This document shows positions 21,396-32,490 of a stretch of 64,000 bases of DNA, piece after piece. A program made the translations under genes and the position numbers. The notes beneath the pieces were generated by a model. The model worked only from the letters and a program-made list of their open reading frames with translations. It had not been told where the DNA came from and ran no database searches. The stretch lies in assembly GCA_963576475.1 (NCBI GenBank), contig OY754977.1, forward strand, positions 34,763,872-34,827,871, read 5' to 3'. Positions within the stretch are counted from its first letter, which is position 1; each line of letters opens with the position of its first letter. Origin of the DNA: Molanna angustata. Lineage: Eukaryota > Arthropoda > Insecta > Trichoptera > Molannidae.

Positions 21396-21830
21396 TTGAG
21401 TGATCAACTTCATATTGATATTGTATGTGTCTATATTCTATATAGACAAGTGTATTTTTTACTCTCCACGTATATCTTCCTCAAGGTGTAGGCAGTGAGA
21501 ACCGAACACCGCATTCTTCTATCTTGACACATACATCGCCTCATCAACATTGATACACTGTCTCATACATGCTCATCTTTCTCAACAACAGGTATCACGT
21601 AGAAAGTGCATACTATGAGTTTCGTGACAATTTTGTGTGTATGGTGTATTGTGAAAACTTTTGCCCTATGGGAATCTTATATTTGTTTAAGAATCTAATA
21701 GAAATATACTTCATAAAAATCCATTTATTATCAAACTTTCAAGAGGAAAAAATGAACGTTTACTATGGTGTGGAGAGTTTAGTATTGGCCACAACCCATT
21801 CATTTGAGAAGAAAGTAAAAAACTCGATTT
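21396..21830 (+). repeat. dispersed repeat, inverted partner of 37600-38030
   Basis: From AACTTCATATTGATATTGTA through GGTATCACGTAGAAAGTGCA to GGCCACAACCCATTCATTTG this is the reverse complement, with moderate divergence, of 37600-38030. Both lie in the same intron. It contains the phrase GTGAGAACCGAAC, which also occurs at 37930, 41240 and 56915 next to LINE tails, so it may be LINE 3' UTR material. Confidence 0.75.
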
Positions 21831-22165
21831 ACTTTTTTTTTTGCTCTTCACCCCGTTAAGAGTGTTATTGAAGCAATATAGAAATCAACAAAAGAAAAAA
21901 ACTCAAATCTTTTAAATATTCGAATTCCCCCAGTATACTCACCTATCCTTAATATTATTAAAAAACTACCATAGATACACCACCCACATATACCCCGCCC
22001 ACAGCTACCCCCACCATACCCGACACGCTCTCATTCACCAATGTATGTAGGATGACATTTGTCGAATCAGTCACATTTAAGTTGTTACTGAAGATGGATT
22101 GAAAATCCGAAAACGTTATAACGAAAAATAAATGTGAAGTGGAAAAAACAATGTTATTTGCTGTT
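21830..22165 (+). mobile_element. diverged relative of the 17965-18456 foldback element
   Basis: Shared phrases include AATATTCGAATTCCCCCAGT (compare AATATTCAGATTCCTCCAGT), a C-rich stretch with CCCACCATACC, AATCAGTCACATTT, CTGAAGATG, GAAAACGTT and AAATGTGAAGTGGAA. The left arm is lost, so the foldback is no longer complete. Confidence 0.65.
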
Positions 22166-22209
22166 CATTTTTAGTAAAAAATACTAAAATATTTTAATAA
22201 ATTAAATAT

Positions 22210-22628
22210 AAACTTAACTATCACGCCATGATGGCCGCTGTGTAAAATACACAAATAGCCGTTCTGTTCTATGCCCTCCAGTTGAATTCACCAATGGTAA
22301 AATTTGTCTTTTCAATAATATCTCCATGTTCTTTAAGTAGACATGTTGGTCTGTAATACAAATACCATGCGTCTTGAGATGACGAAGTCCAACTATCTTT
22401 CCATCTCTTGTATGGGCTTCCGGGTAGAAGGCGACCAGAAGGGATTTCATTTGCTGCTATATACGCAAGTATATCACTGTCCATCCTGGCAACGTGATCC
22501 CTCCAATGTCTTCTTCTGGATCTACTCCACCGAACGATATCCTCTATTTCACAAAATGTTTTTCTTATTTCAACACTGGGGACACCATCTTGGAGAGTTT
22601 TTTTAGTGCTTGACCTTAGAACCTTCAT
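22210..22628 (-). mobile_element. LINE C-terminal fragment
   Basis: The minus strand is open for about 119 codons: EIRKTFCEIEDIVRWSRSRR, HWRDHVARMDSDILAYIA and GRLLPGSPYKRWKDSWTSSS. 'CxxEDIVRWxRxRRxxWxDHVxRM ... PxGRxxxGRPxKRWxDSW' is the C-terminal block of the LINE family whose better copy is at 59405-60620. Confidence 0.75.
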
Positions 22629-23045
22629 TTCCGTTGTCCTTATATTATGTTGTAATATCTCGTTATAAGTAATAATATAACTGCGTGTTCAAAACAAGAC
22701 CATTTTCATAACCAATCATTTAAATCCAAAACAATTTTAGATTTGGTCAAAACTTTTCTTGTATAATAATTTAGAGCGAAATACAATACAAAACAACACA
22801 TTGATGAAGCATAGTTTAAAAACACATTAACAAAAAATTACGAAACTACTAATTTGCATATCCACTAGTAGAACAATTGTTACATTTCTTTCTTTGTCAC
22901 TAAATCGTTTTTTTTTGTACCACGGCACGTTTTAAACAATCTTCATTTCCATAATATAACGTGTTACATTTTCATTCGAGTTCCCAATAGTGTCGGTACA
23001 TTCGGTTCGGCATTACTTGGCGACATCTATGTAATAATATAAAAA
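22629..23045. other. non-coding AT-rich stretch
   Basis: No gene or repeat recognised. Confidence 0.4.
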
Positions 23046-23049
23046 TGGA

Positions 23050-23400
23050 TGTTGGTATGTCTGTTTGAACTTGTCGAATTCGACATCGTTTGACGGATCA
23101 CCAAACAAGTTGCGTCTCCTTCGCGCAAGTCTACCTCCTGCAAATCTCTTCTGATGGTGTAGCGCCACGTTGTCAACGGTCTGTCTGGTCTTCTGGCCTG
23201 CACTTGGATGTCAATCGCTCAGCGTATCATATTATTGTCATCTGATCGCTTTGTGACATGTTCTTACCATCTCAAGCTGCTCTCGAGCAACTTATCGGTG
23301 ATCGGGGCTTCGCCAAAACTTCCACGGACAAAGATATTGGACATTCCGGAATCTGTCCATCATAGTTACGCCTCCCGACCATCTTAGCATTATTTGTTTT
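23050..23400 (-). mobile_element. LINE C-terminal fragment (MLRW type)
   Basis: The minus strand reads IMLRWSGGVTMMDRFRN, then with frame changes RPLTTWRYTIRRDLQEVDLR and EGDATCLV. 'MLRWxxGVTxxDRxRNxY' and 'RPxxTWRxTIRRDLxExxL' are consecutive parts of the C-terminus of a LINE group also seen at 38950-39512. No ORF longer than 60 codons survives. Confidence 0.65.
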
Positions 23401-23402
23401 CG

Positions 23403-23810
23403 GTACTACTTACTTACTTACTCAGCCTCTTCTTGAGTCCAGTATTGTACAAAGGCCTCCCGCTTGGACTTCCACTGGTCTCTATCGTGTGCCATTCTTC
23501 GCCATTCAGGACCTGCCACTTTTTTACCTCATCGGATCATCTGGTCTGGGGCCTTCCCACGCTTCTGCTTCCCGTTCTTGGTCTCCAGTCCATCACAATT
23601 TTTGTCCATCGTTCGTCCGACATCCGAGATATATGACCCGCCCAACTCCACTTTAACTCCACTATTCTTTTGGCCACATCCGCTACTCCTGTGTTCTTCC
23701 TAATCCATTCATTAGTTTTATATTGGCAATACCAAAAACAAATAACTTTTACGGAGACAGAACTGTTCAATAATTTTCCTAAACATATTAGTACTGAAAT
23801 TAAAGACAAG
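23403..23810 (-). mobile_element. RTE-like LINE C-terminal fragment
   Basis: The minus strand reads KNTGVADVAKRIVELKWSWA, GHISRMSDERWTKIVMDWRP and RTGSRSVGRPQTRW, and decays toward 23403. Same family as 5070-5315 and 20379-20915; this is the cleanest example of the LKWxWAGHI block in the window. Confidence 0.82.
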
Positions 23811-24160
23811 AAATAATAAACATACTTTTACTTACTATATTTTCATTGCTTTGTTTTTTAATTTCTTTATTTTTTTTTTTTTTGTAAAATGGTAAACTTT
23901 TTGTCTTTATACGTTGCAGCTATTTCCTCTTAGTGTCAACCACGTTTGAGTACTTTTACTAGTTTCGGAGACGTAACCGTTCCTTCGTCTGGACAGACTT
24001 ACACTAATTTTACTATGTACGTACATAATATGAAACGTGTGCATTAAACTATGGATCAAAAAACTTGATGGGCGGAGTTTAAATTTTTAGAAGCAGGGGT
24101 TGTCAACGGAAAGATATTAAATAGTGTGATAGTATTCAAATATAATTGGTTATTAATTAT
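23811..24160. other. non-coding AT-rich stretch
   Basis: No gene recognised; a T run at 23870-23883. Confidence 0.4.
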
Positions 24161-25320
24161 TTTTTATTTCTTACTAGCTTTTATGTCCCGCCGTTGGCCA
24201 AGAATGTAAAATTGTGAAGGAATAAGCAATCGTTTTTATAATATTGTCACCCAATTATTTTGCAATATCGGACTATGAAAAGTGGTTTGAAATTTGATTG
24301 AGGTTAAGCATTGTAAAATGTTCAAGTGATGGCCACAACCCATTCTTTTTTATATATTGCTATAAAGTGCTATATACAATTTCTGTACGCATGGACTATG
24401 AAAAATGGTTTTAAATATGACTGTTTATCAACTTTGTAAACAAATTGGTTTGGCCACAACCCCCATTTTTAAATATTATCATCGAAAACAAATTGTAATA
24501 TGTACCTATAAAAAAAAATAGTAATTTTGGATGTTGGAATGTGGTTAAAATTTGATTAAATAATGCGTACTGAAAAGATCTAGTGTTGGTCACATCCCAT
24601 TCGTTTTTATATTTTTTCATCAAGTGTGTATTATATTTTTGCACAATTAGACTGATAGACTTAAAATTGACACAAAAGTCTACATTAACGAAGAAGAAGA
24701 AGACTTAAACTATAGTAAATAGTTTATAATTTAAATGTAAACATTGTGAAGAGTTCAGTAATGGCCAAAACCCCCATTCTTTAAATATCGTCAACGAAAT
24801 AAAATATGAAAGTGTTGAAAATTATTGAAAATAGGATGATATAAATGGTTAAAATTTGATTAAACAAAAGTATTGAAAAGATTCTATTTCAGATTACACC
24901 GTCAAATCCCACATCCCATTCCTTTTTACATATGTATTTACATCAAGTGTGCATATTGTTAATAATATTTCTGCACAAAAGACCAGTAGACTTAAAACTA
25001 ACCCAAAAGTCTAAATAAAAAAGAGAAGAATAAGTATAAGACTATAAGAAATAGTTTGTATAAAAAACTATCCCAATGGTCTACATAAAATAAGAAAAAA
25101 TACATAAAATAGAAGAATCAGACTATGTGAAATAGATTGTATAAAAACTGACTAAATGATCTTCACAAAAGAAGAAGAAGATTAATCTATAGGAAATAGT
25201 TTGTATAAAATTCACCAAAGTTCTACATAAAATAAGAAAACGAAGAAAAAGACTAAAGGAAATAGTTTGTGTAAAAACTGTAAGGTCTACATAAAATTAA
25301 GAAGAAAAGAATTAGACTCC
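24161..25320 (+). repeat. degenerate long-period repeat with GGCCACAACCC motif
   Basis: The phrase TGGCCACAACCC(C)ATTC or a variant recurs at about 24330, 24451, 24587, 24762 and 24905, each followed by a similar AT-rich block with AAAATTTGATTAAA. From about 24990 a second phrase, GTCTACATAAAATAAGAA, recurs every 60-100 bp. The spacing drifts, so this is an old, decayed tandem repeat and not coding sequence. Confidence 0.55.
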
Positions 25321-25525
25321 ATGAACCGTCGCTTCAGACCCTTCAGAACATCCCGTCCCTTCAGGCCCTTCAGTACCTCCCGTCCCTTCAATCCATCATT
25401 ACGTCCCTACCAATCAGGCCCTTCAGTACCTCCCGTCCCTTCAGGACCTTTTATACCTCCCGTCCCTTCAGGCCCTTTAGTGCATCCCTTCCCTTCATTA
25501 CATCCCGTCCCTTCAGTCGGTTAAG
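25321..25525 (+). repeat. CCCTTCAG minisatellite
   Basis: Units of TCCCGTCCCTTCAGGCCCTT and shortened versions repeat about ten times. The plus-strand frame (PSGPFIPPVPSGP-like) stays open but is a repeat product; it lacks a gene-like context. Confidence 0.85.
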
Positions 25526-26240
25526 AAAAGTTTAAATCCAGAAACCATCCTGGAAGAACCGCGAAGAGATGAAAGGACCTTCTTTTCCCAGGATACTCCA
25601 CCTTTAAAGGTAAAATGACTAAATACACGAAGAAGAAGAAGAAAAAAGTTTAAATCCAGATACCTGCGAAGATATGGAAGGAAAATTGGATGAAGAAGAA
25701 AAAGAAGAAGAAAAAAAAGTCTATATCCAAAAACCGTCTTGGAAGACTTGTGAAGAGTTGGAAGGACAGTTGGACCTTCTTCTCCCAGGATTCTCCAACT
25801 TCATAGGTAAAATGACCAAAAACACACGAAGAAGAAGAAGAAGAAGAAAAAAGTTCAAATCCAGAAACCTGCGAGAAATGGAAGGACAATTGGACCTTCT
25901 TCTCCCAGGTTAGTCCACCTTCTTAGGTAAAATGACCAAATACACGACGAAGAAGAAGAAGAAAGTTTAAATCCAGAAACCTGCGAAGAGATGGAAGGAA
26001 AATTGGACCTTCATCTCCCAAGATAGTCCACCTTCATAGGTAAAATAACCAAATACACGATGAAGAAGAAGAAGAAAAAAGTTAAAATCCACAAACCGTC
26101 CTGGAAGACCTGTGAAGAGATGGAGGGACAGTCGGACCTTCTTTTCCCAGGATACTCCCCCTTCATAGGTGAAATGACCAAATACACGAAGAAGAAGAAG
26201 AATAAGAAAAAAGTTTAAATCCAGAAACCATCCCGGGCAC
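25526..26240 (+). repeat. complex satellite of about 110-130 bp units containing (GAA)n
   Basis: The marker TTTAAATCCAGAAACC or a variant occurs at about 25533, 25651, 25721, 25855, 25968, 26083 and 26215. Each unit also holds GAAGAG(A/T)TGGAAGGACA, CTTCTTCTCCCAGGAT and a (GAA)4-6 run. Unit length varies by indels and one unit is about 70 bp. The (GAA) run resembles the 3' tails of LINEs at 41160-41200 and 60585-60605. Confidence 0.88.
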
Positions 26241-27488
26241 ACGCTCGACAATTCACCAAAGTTTCATTGTAATCGGACAAACGGTTTAGGAGCACATCGC
26301 TTGCATACATTCATACATTCATAAATAAAATAATTTTCCGATAGGAAATCAGTATATTGTTGATTTGTAAGTAAATAATAATAGGTAGGTACCTACCTAC
26401 AACAATGTTCTAAATAAATTCGATTCATAACAAATTTTATTTGAATATCAGAATCTTTCCGTTACCATAGTAACCATTCCAATACGTAAAAAATATCAAA
26501 TGGTTTGAGACATTTTTTGAATATGTAGGTACCTACATACATTGGTTTGTTCGATGCCATAAAAATGAAAATTGTCAGAAAAATCAAATATTATTTACAA
26601 ATTATGCAATTTTATTATGCCTATATCTTTACTAATATATAACACATTTTTACAATATATGTCTTAAAACTTGCCGTAATGTCTTGTGTTTCATTTTATT
26701 ATTTCATAATTACATTTATTTCAAAGGTTTATTATTTTCAAGAACATATTCATTCGGTGGGAAAATGAAATATTGTATGAAAAGATATTAAAATGGCGGC
26801 GTTTATGTACAAAACGCTTACTTTAAAAATAAGTTAAACATTATAATTATACAAAATATTCACCATGTTTTTCACTTAAACGCTAAGTTATACTTGAAAA
26901 TATATTTTCTTCGTGTAAATACGTACTTCTAACTTTTAAACTAACAGATATTTGCGTGCAAAATGTACACTTTTTTGACAGATACGACTTGGAAAATTTT
27001 GTATGAAAAAAATAATTATTGAAATATTTTTAAAATTCAGCATTTTTATCGCATTATTTTTAGCGTGACACTGCATCAGGTATACAGGTACACGTTCGCA
27101 CATAAATTAGATTTTTAGATGCTCTTGGTTTTTCAGAAGGCGTGAGACAAACACACACACACACACACACATACACACACACAAACACTAACATTTTGAT
27201 TGCTTTATTACTTTAGATTAATGGATTTTTTATTTCTAAGGCCTTCAAATTATCTAGTCTTAAACCCTCTTTATTGACATTTAATATATTATAACCAGTT
27301 CGACTATGTATTGTAGGATTGACTATTTTCAATCAAATGATTTGCAAATTCTGGAATATTATTATTCTTCAAGCATCGCATATGTATGTTTCTTTATTCT
27401 AATGTCGAAATTTCTTAAAATGCTTATCAATCATTATAATTTTATATCATTTAATGATTCGGCGGATATTTTGTGGTAGTTAATATTA
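26241..27488. other. non-coding AT-rich stretch
   Basis: A CA run at 27150-27185 and a GTAGGTACCTAC palindrome-like phrase at 26380-26400 are the only features. No gene recognised. Confidence 0.4.
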
Positions 27489-27603
27489 ACCATATTGAAT
27501 CGTGTCTAGACACCGCGGTCGATGGAAGGACGGCGCTTCCGAAACATGTCGTGAAGTGACTCAAAAACAAGTGGTATATAGCGAATTTATGATTCAATAT
27601 GGT
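27489..27603. mobile_element. small MITE-like element with 13-bp terminal inverted repeats
   Basis: ACCATATTGAATC at 27489-27501 is exactly complementary to GATTCAATATGGT at 27591-27603. The 115-bp unit has a GC-rich centre with GCTTCCGAAACATGTCG. No target duplication is evident. Confidence 0.55.
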
Positions 27604-28184
27604 CATCATAATTTAATCTATAAACCCCAGGATTGCTTAATAAAGGTATAGTTTAATCGTATTGTATGAGTGTTTAATATGATTTTAGAAAACAAAATTG
27701 CGTTGCATGTGCGAGAGAGCTTGCATTGACAAACTGTTTATACATGTGATATATCTTCGTGTCGACGGAGATTCCCGAATGTAAAGACGGATGCATTAGA
27801 ATATTGAATGAGCAGACTAGCGTCTACAATCCCCATTTACCATTCCGCATTATGTTTCCGGTTGGCTCTCTGATTGGTTGAGGTCTCGTAGTATGGAGTC
27901 AAATGAGCTGTGAAATTTTATTTTAAATGCGATAAATTAAATAAAAAATGTAAATTTAATTTATAATAATTTATAATTCAATTTATATAGCAACTCGCTC
28001 ACGCGAGTCGCTATTATTGTTATACACAAACTTAAACCTAACCTATGAATGCAGAAAAGAAGAGCTGGGACTAGACGCTACTAATGAGCAGCGGGGTCAT
28101 TATTTTGCCCAGGCCGATCGTGTAAACACCGTACATCGTGTAATTATTATTTATGATTTATTTGGGTGCATATTTTGAGAACTA
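27604..28184. other. non-coding stretch
   Basis: A small GC-richer patch at 27750-27900 has no recognisable protein reading. Nothing else seen. Confidence 0.4.
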
Positions 28185-29528
28185 CTAGTTGCATGTAACA
28201 CATGAGATCCAACTGTCGATAGCGATAGTATGTATAGTTGAAGAATATGTACCAAACTATAAACCCATAAATACAAATTATTGAATATTTTCAGATATTT
28301 TGTTTTCTATACAACATATAATAAAATAAATAATAATAATAAATTTGGATAATTTATATAGCGCCGTTTTTGTGAATATCTCACCTCAAGGGCGCTGAAA
28401 AAATGATTATGTTGTATCATTTCGGCTCTGGTAAGATTTGCGAAAAAGGTGCGTTTTGAGTTTTTTCCTGAACGAAGATATATTTTCGGTTTGTCTGAGG
28501 GTGTGTGGGAGCTTATTCCATGCATTTGGTCCTGCCACAGCAAATGCACGATCACCGAAATTAGTTGTGTGCACCCTGTTTATTTCAACTAATTACCCAA
28601 CCATGGATGAAGAAGCAGAATGATTATCTGTCATTTATTGAAAGCGGAATGCACAGTTCGGAGAGATATGTAGGTATGTATGTCAAGATAGGATAGGATG
28701 GAGGAAGGTCCTTTTTTCCTACCCAGAATATGAAAATAGCATGATGGTATGTATGTATGTTTGGAGATGAAGTTTCAAACTATTAAGTCTTCTTACATAA
28801 TATTGTGTATAGGCGACTGCCATACAAAATTTATGAAGCGCTGTCGTCACTAAATTCAATTTTTAAAAAAAATTATAAAAAAATATTGAGATCGACTACT
28901 ACAATGTTAATATTTTTTATAGAAAATTAAATTATCTAGTTGGGCTTTTTTCGATATTTGTAAAAGTTTTGGAAATATAGGCAGTTAAACTCAAAAATTT
29001 ATCATAAAAAAATATTTTTCTTAATAAAAAATGTTTGAGAAACCCTGGAATTTTTTTGAAAAAACTAATTTGAGATTTTGTATTCGTCTATGTTTGTACC
29101 AATTTTCAGCGTTATAGCTTTTATGGTTTCTGAGATACATGTAAAAATATACCAAAATTTAAAAAATTGATAACCCTTGACTGAAACAAAAATTCACAAT
29201 TCTGAGTATAAAAGTTTTGTAGGCCTATAACTGTTTATATATTCTGAAAATTTTGGATCTGTAAATTGAGCGGATCAAAAGTTATAAGGGGGGGGGACAG
29301 ACACACAGACAGACACACACACACACAAAACTCACATAAAATGTTCTACTCCGAATTCTGAGTAAATCCATGTATCGGAACATATATGCTGCGAGGCCTC
29401 TAGTTGGTGTTATTAGCTTGCAAAAAGTCCACTACACCATACAAAATTTTCCTTCGTACACGCATCTTGGCTTAATAATGTCGATTCATTAAGAGAATTG
29501 AATTCTCATGAACGAATCGACAGTTGGA
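28185..29528 (-). mobile_element. Helitron/HINE-like element, complete but interrupted copy
   Basis: On the minus strand it begins TCCAACTGTCGATTC at 29528 and ends ACATGCAACTAG at 28185, followed by T. It is collinear with the copy at 2869-3960 except for a LINE fragment (28320-28669). Without the insert it is about 994 bp, close to the 1,092-bp copy whose GT run is longer. A CA run at 29305-29330 is the same internal microsatellite. Confidence 0.78.
28320..28669 (-). mobile_element. CR1/L2-like LINE 3' fragment inserted in the Helitron-like copy
   Basis: The minus strand reads EINRVHTTNFGDRAFAVAGP, NAWNKLPHTLRQ and ISSFRKKLKTHLF, then a 3' UTR ending in an ATAAA-rich tail near 28320. 'FGDRAFxVAGPxxWNxLPxxLR...SFxxxLKTxLF' is a classic LINE C-terminus. 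ATAT occurs at both junctions, compatible with a short target duplication. Confidence 0.8.
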
Positions 29529-30490
29529 TTAATTTTATTTTGTAATTATATTATGTATGTGAAATAAAGTCTACTTGAATAATATTCTGGAATCGTCACT
29601 CCCATACTCAACAATACATATTAGTGTAAAAGTAGTGTATTAAAATGTAAATTAAAAAAAAAACAAATCAAAAAAATAATTGTACACAGGCAGGACAACG
29701 TCTGCCGGGTTTCGCAATTTCAATATGATATAATAATATTTCAATGTTGGCAGTGGTTGAATGAGCTCGATTCAAAGTCGATATTTTTATTTAATATTGA
29801 TTCGGTAAAATTGCTGTATTTTTATATGACTCCGTCACGACCATCGACACAAGAGAAAGGGAATGTGTGTCAAAGTTCATTGGTTAAATTATAACATTTG
29901 TATGATAATGATATCACAATGTCGAATTATGGGTCATGAATACCAAATATTTCGAGTTAAATAAATGTTACCACACAAGTACCTAATATAACATAACTTT
30001 GTTTGTTAACAATGTATGTAGGTAATCCAAGTGTGTGGCTTGTGGAAGGTTCAATTTTAGTATATTGATTTGTTAATAACCGTTTTAAAGAGAAGGTACA
30101 TTAAATGCAATTTTCATATTATTATTTTTTTCTATTGGGGAAACTCCGATATTTTCACAATGATATAATAAACATAATCTATAACTGAGTTGGTTGTTCG
30201 AAATCACCTTATGGCAATATGTAAGTCCGTCAATGTAAAGTATAATTTATAATTTTGCATCTCGCTTGGCGTGGAAATCGAAGAACTGAAAGTACTGTCA
30301 AAGCGCGGTGAAGTTTAGCTGTCGAGTCACGTGTTAACGAGCACTGACGGGTCGGGAGACCCTCGCCATGACTGACGGGCCTCAACGTTTGTGGATGGAC
30401 TCTAGACCGAATGCAGAGTGTGACCTAAATACAAACCATGTTTTCATTGCAATGTCGCTCACTAAAGTTAGGAGATCACTTGGCTTCATA
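29529..30490. other. non-coding stretch
   Basis: Two A-rich runs (29650-29680) could be retroelement tails. No gene recognised. Confidence 0.4.
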
Positions 30491-30492
30491 AC

Positions 30493-30834
30493 TTAAGAAG
30501 TTTTTAAATAAATAAAGAAATTGGGAAGATTTTTATAGCGCCGTTTTTGTGATAAGACTCGCGAAAGAAGTGATGAGGCTGGTCCAGCCACAGCAAAAGC
30601 ACCATCAACGAAGGATGTTGTGTTGACTCTATTTATTTCAGTTAACTTGTTAATCATGGATGTGGTGGCTGACCGAAGTGTTTGTTGTCGCTCTTTTGCG
30701 GTGAGAGGGATGCAGAAGTCTGAAAGATACGTGGGAGCCATGCCATGGATCGCTATGAAAGTCTGCAAACATAATTTGTACTAAACTCTCACTGTCACAA
30801 AATCTTCACCCAGTAATGATTTCGTATGAGATAT
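30493..30834 (-). mobile_element. CR1/L2-like LINE, 3' part (split by the LTR element)
   Basis: The minus strand reads LQTFIAIHGMAPTYLSDFCI, TEINRVNTTSFVDGAFAVAG and a decayed tail. It continues the coding sequence left on the far side of the LTR element at 36076-36250. The motif AFAVAGPAS links it to the copy at 28320-28669. Confidence 0.78.
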
Positions 30835-31509
30835 TTGGGGGTAAGAAGTATTGTGGTATGTAGAGCTTACCAAAGTGCCAGAGTGGTCACTTGGTTAGAA
30901 GCGATTGCATACCAGCGTGAGCTGATATGCATGCCTGTAATTGAGGTGGTAAGGTCGGTCAGTAGGACGTGTAGGTATTACCTGTTTGTCCGCCTTTAGC
31001 TACATACAACCCAAATGATATCTCAACCGCTTGGTTCGAACCTGGTGGCGGTCTGTTCGGATAGTCCCGACAGCTGAGCCACAGATTGATCGACCAAGCA
31101 ACTGTGATACCGTATCTAATAGATTAAATATTATTACCAAATATTACTCAGGTAGGAATGGTAGACAGATTGAAAGATATAACAGGAAATTTAACTTACT
31201 CTTTTATTTATCAAGTTGATGATTACAATGGTGCTTACTAATATTACTTGGTACAGAAATGTCGAGTTATTATTTAATGAATATAAATGTAAATTTGAAA
31301 CGCGGACGATTTGAACGACGACGAGCGGTCGGGCAGCGTGATGCCTAGCTTCGAGATCTGGATGAGCGGAATGATGTGGGCGCGCTGTGCTTCCCCTTAA
31401 ATAGGAGACGGGCTGTGAATACGGCGCAGGGCAAGATGGCGCCTGCCGAAGTACTCAGCGCAGCGAAGCACTGCGCGGCGCAATTGGCGCAATTGGCGCA
31501 ATCGCCACA
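30835..31509 (-). repeat. 3' LTR of the 30835-36075 element
   Basis: Read on the minus strand it opens TGTGGCGATTGCGCC and closes TACCCCCAA. The first part is GC-rich with two CAATTGGCG repeats, then TATTTAAG (plus positions 31397-31404), and AATAAA (31203-31208). I noticed no difference from the other LTR when reading them side by side. Confidence 0.9.
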
Positions 31510-31810
31510 GACCCCGCTGGCAGTCGCTTAGACGAAACACGACCCCTCCTCGAAGTTCAAAGTCCTTACATTGCTTTCTGTGAAAGATAAAAAAAAATTT
31601 TTAAAGCATTTGATTTGTTATGTTATTTTGCATAGGGTTTTCTTTTGAACCGCTATGTACATGTTATGTAATGAATTTCTATACGAAAAGTAGTCTTTCC
31701 TAATACACAGTAATGTAATTATTTAAATACAACTTAATCTATACATATATAAAGTTATCATATTATAAGTATAAATTTGTTTTTGTACAAAGTATGAAGT
31801 TACTTATCTT

Positions 31811-32347
31811 TTAAAAATATCTGCTGCTGGTATGATTTGCTGCTCTTGTGATGGCGTGTGGTTGCTCTGCTATTGAGGTGAATGGAGGAGTGTCGTCCTG
31901 CGTGTGCTGGCTGGACATCCTTATGTGTTCCTCAGTGGTATAGCTTGTTGGGTGTTGTTGATTGCGACTTCGTAGTGTACCATTAATTGTGAATGGTCCC
32001 CAGTTTTCTATTATGAAGTGTAGAAGTTCTATTTTTTGTTCAGGATGAAGTAGATGTGTTATGTATGTAGAAAATTGATGCAGTTGTATGCGTGGATGCT
32101 TCGACTTTGTCGGGAATATCTTCCTGAAGTAGGTATTTATCCAGCTAGGCGAAATGGTTTGCAGTGTGCTCAGCGTGTGTATGCTTGTATATAAATATTC
32201 GACAGCTGCCTCGTGTGCCGGCAAGGGCGAAGCACGAGGGTGTCTTGTGGTTTTCGGCGTGTCGTCAGGAGACAGCTTTGGATGTAGAGTATCCAGTGTA
32301 GCCTGTAGGGTTTTGCGGTGCGCCATGTTGACGGCTTTGAAGTGCAT
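31811..32347 (-). CDS. orphan reading frame (178 codons) inside the LTR element
   Basis: An ATG-started minus-strand frame with mixed composition, not a simple repeat: rich in His, Thr, Ser and Pro, with ISPSWINTYFRKIFPTKSKH in the middle and ENWGPFTINGTLRSRNQ later. I recognise no domain: no zinc knuckle, no DDE, no FADD, no transmembrane run. Its first codons overlap the 61-bp repeat at 32286-32490. It could be a transduced host sequence, a decayed gag, or chance. Function unknown. Confidence 0.3.
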   Translation of the reverse strand: MHFKAVNMAHRKTLQATLDTLHPKLSPDDTPKTTRHPRASPLPAHEAAVEYLYTSIHTLSTLQTISPSWINTYFRKIFPTKSKHPRIQLHQFSTYITHLLHPEQKIELLHFIIENWGPFTINGTLRSRNQQHPTSYTTEEHIRMSSQHTQDDTPPFTSIAEQPHAITRAANHTSSRYF

Positions 32348-32490
32348 GGGACTTCAGTGTAACCTGTAGGTATTTGCGGTGCGCCATGTTGACGGCTTTG
32401 AAGTGCATGGGACTTCAGTGTAACCTGTAGGTATTTGCGGTGCGCCATGTTGACGGCTTTGAAGTGCATGGGACTTCAGTGTAACCTGGG
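32286..32490 (+). repeat. 61-bp tandem repeat, about 3.3 copies
   Basis: GCGCCATGTTGACGGCTTTG starts at 32320, 32381 and 32442, giving a 61-bp period; a partial unit precedes it. As 61 is not a multiple of three, each unit shifts the minus-strand frame, and each supplies the same ATG (MHFKAVNMAHRK) in a different frame. Confidence 0.93.

Noticed and set aside
25267..25524. Proline-rich protein (PSGP repeats)
   Set aside because: Product of the CCCTTCAG minisatellite; the copies drift as DNA and have no gene context.
31031..31219. Conserved 62-codon gene present twice (also 35597-35785)
   Set aside because: The identity simply reflects the two LTRs; the frame is antisense to the inferred element orientation and has no known domain.
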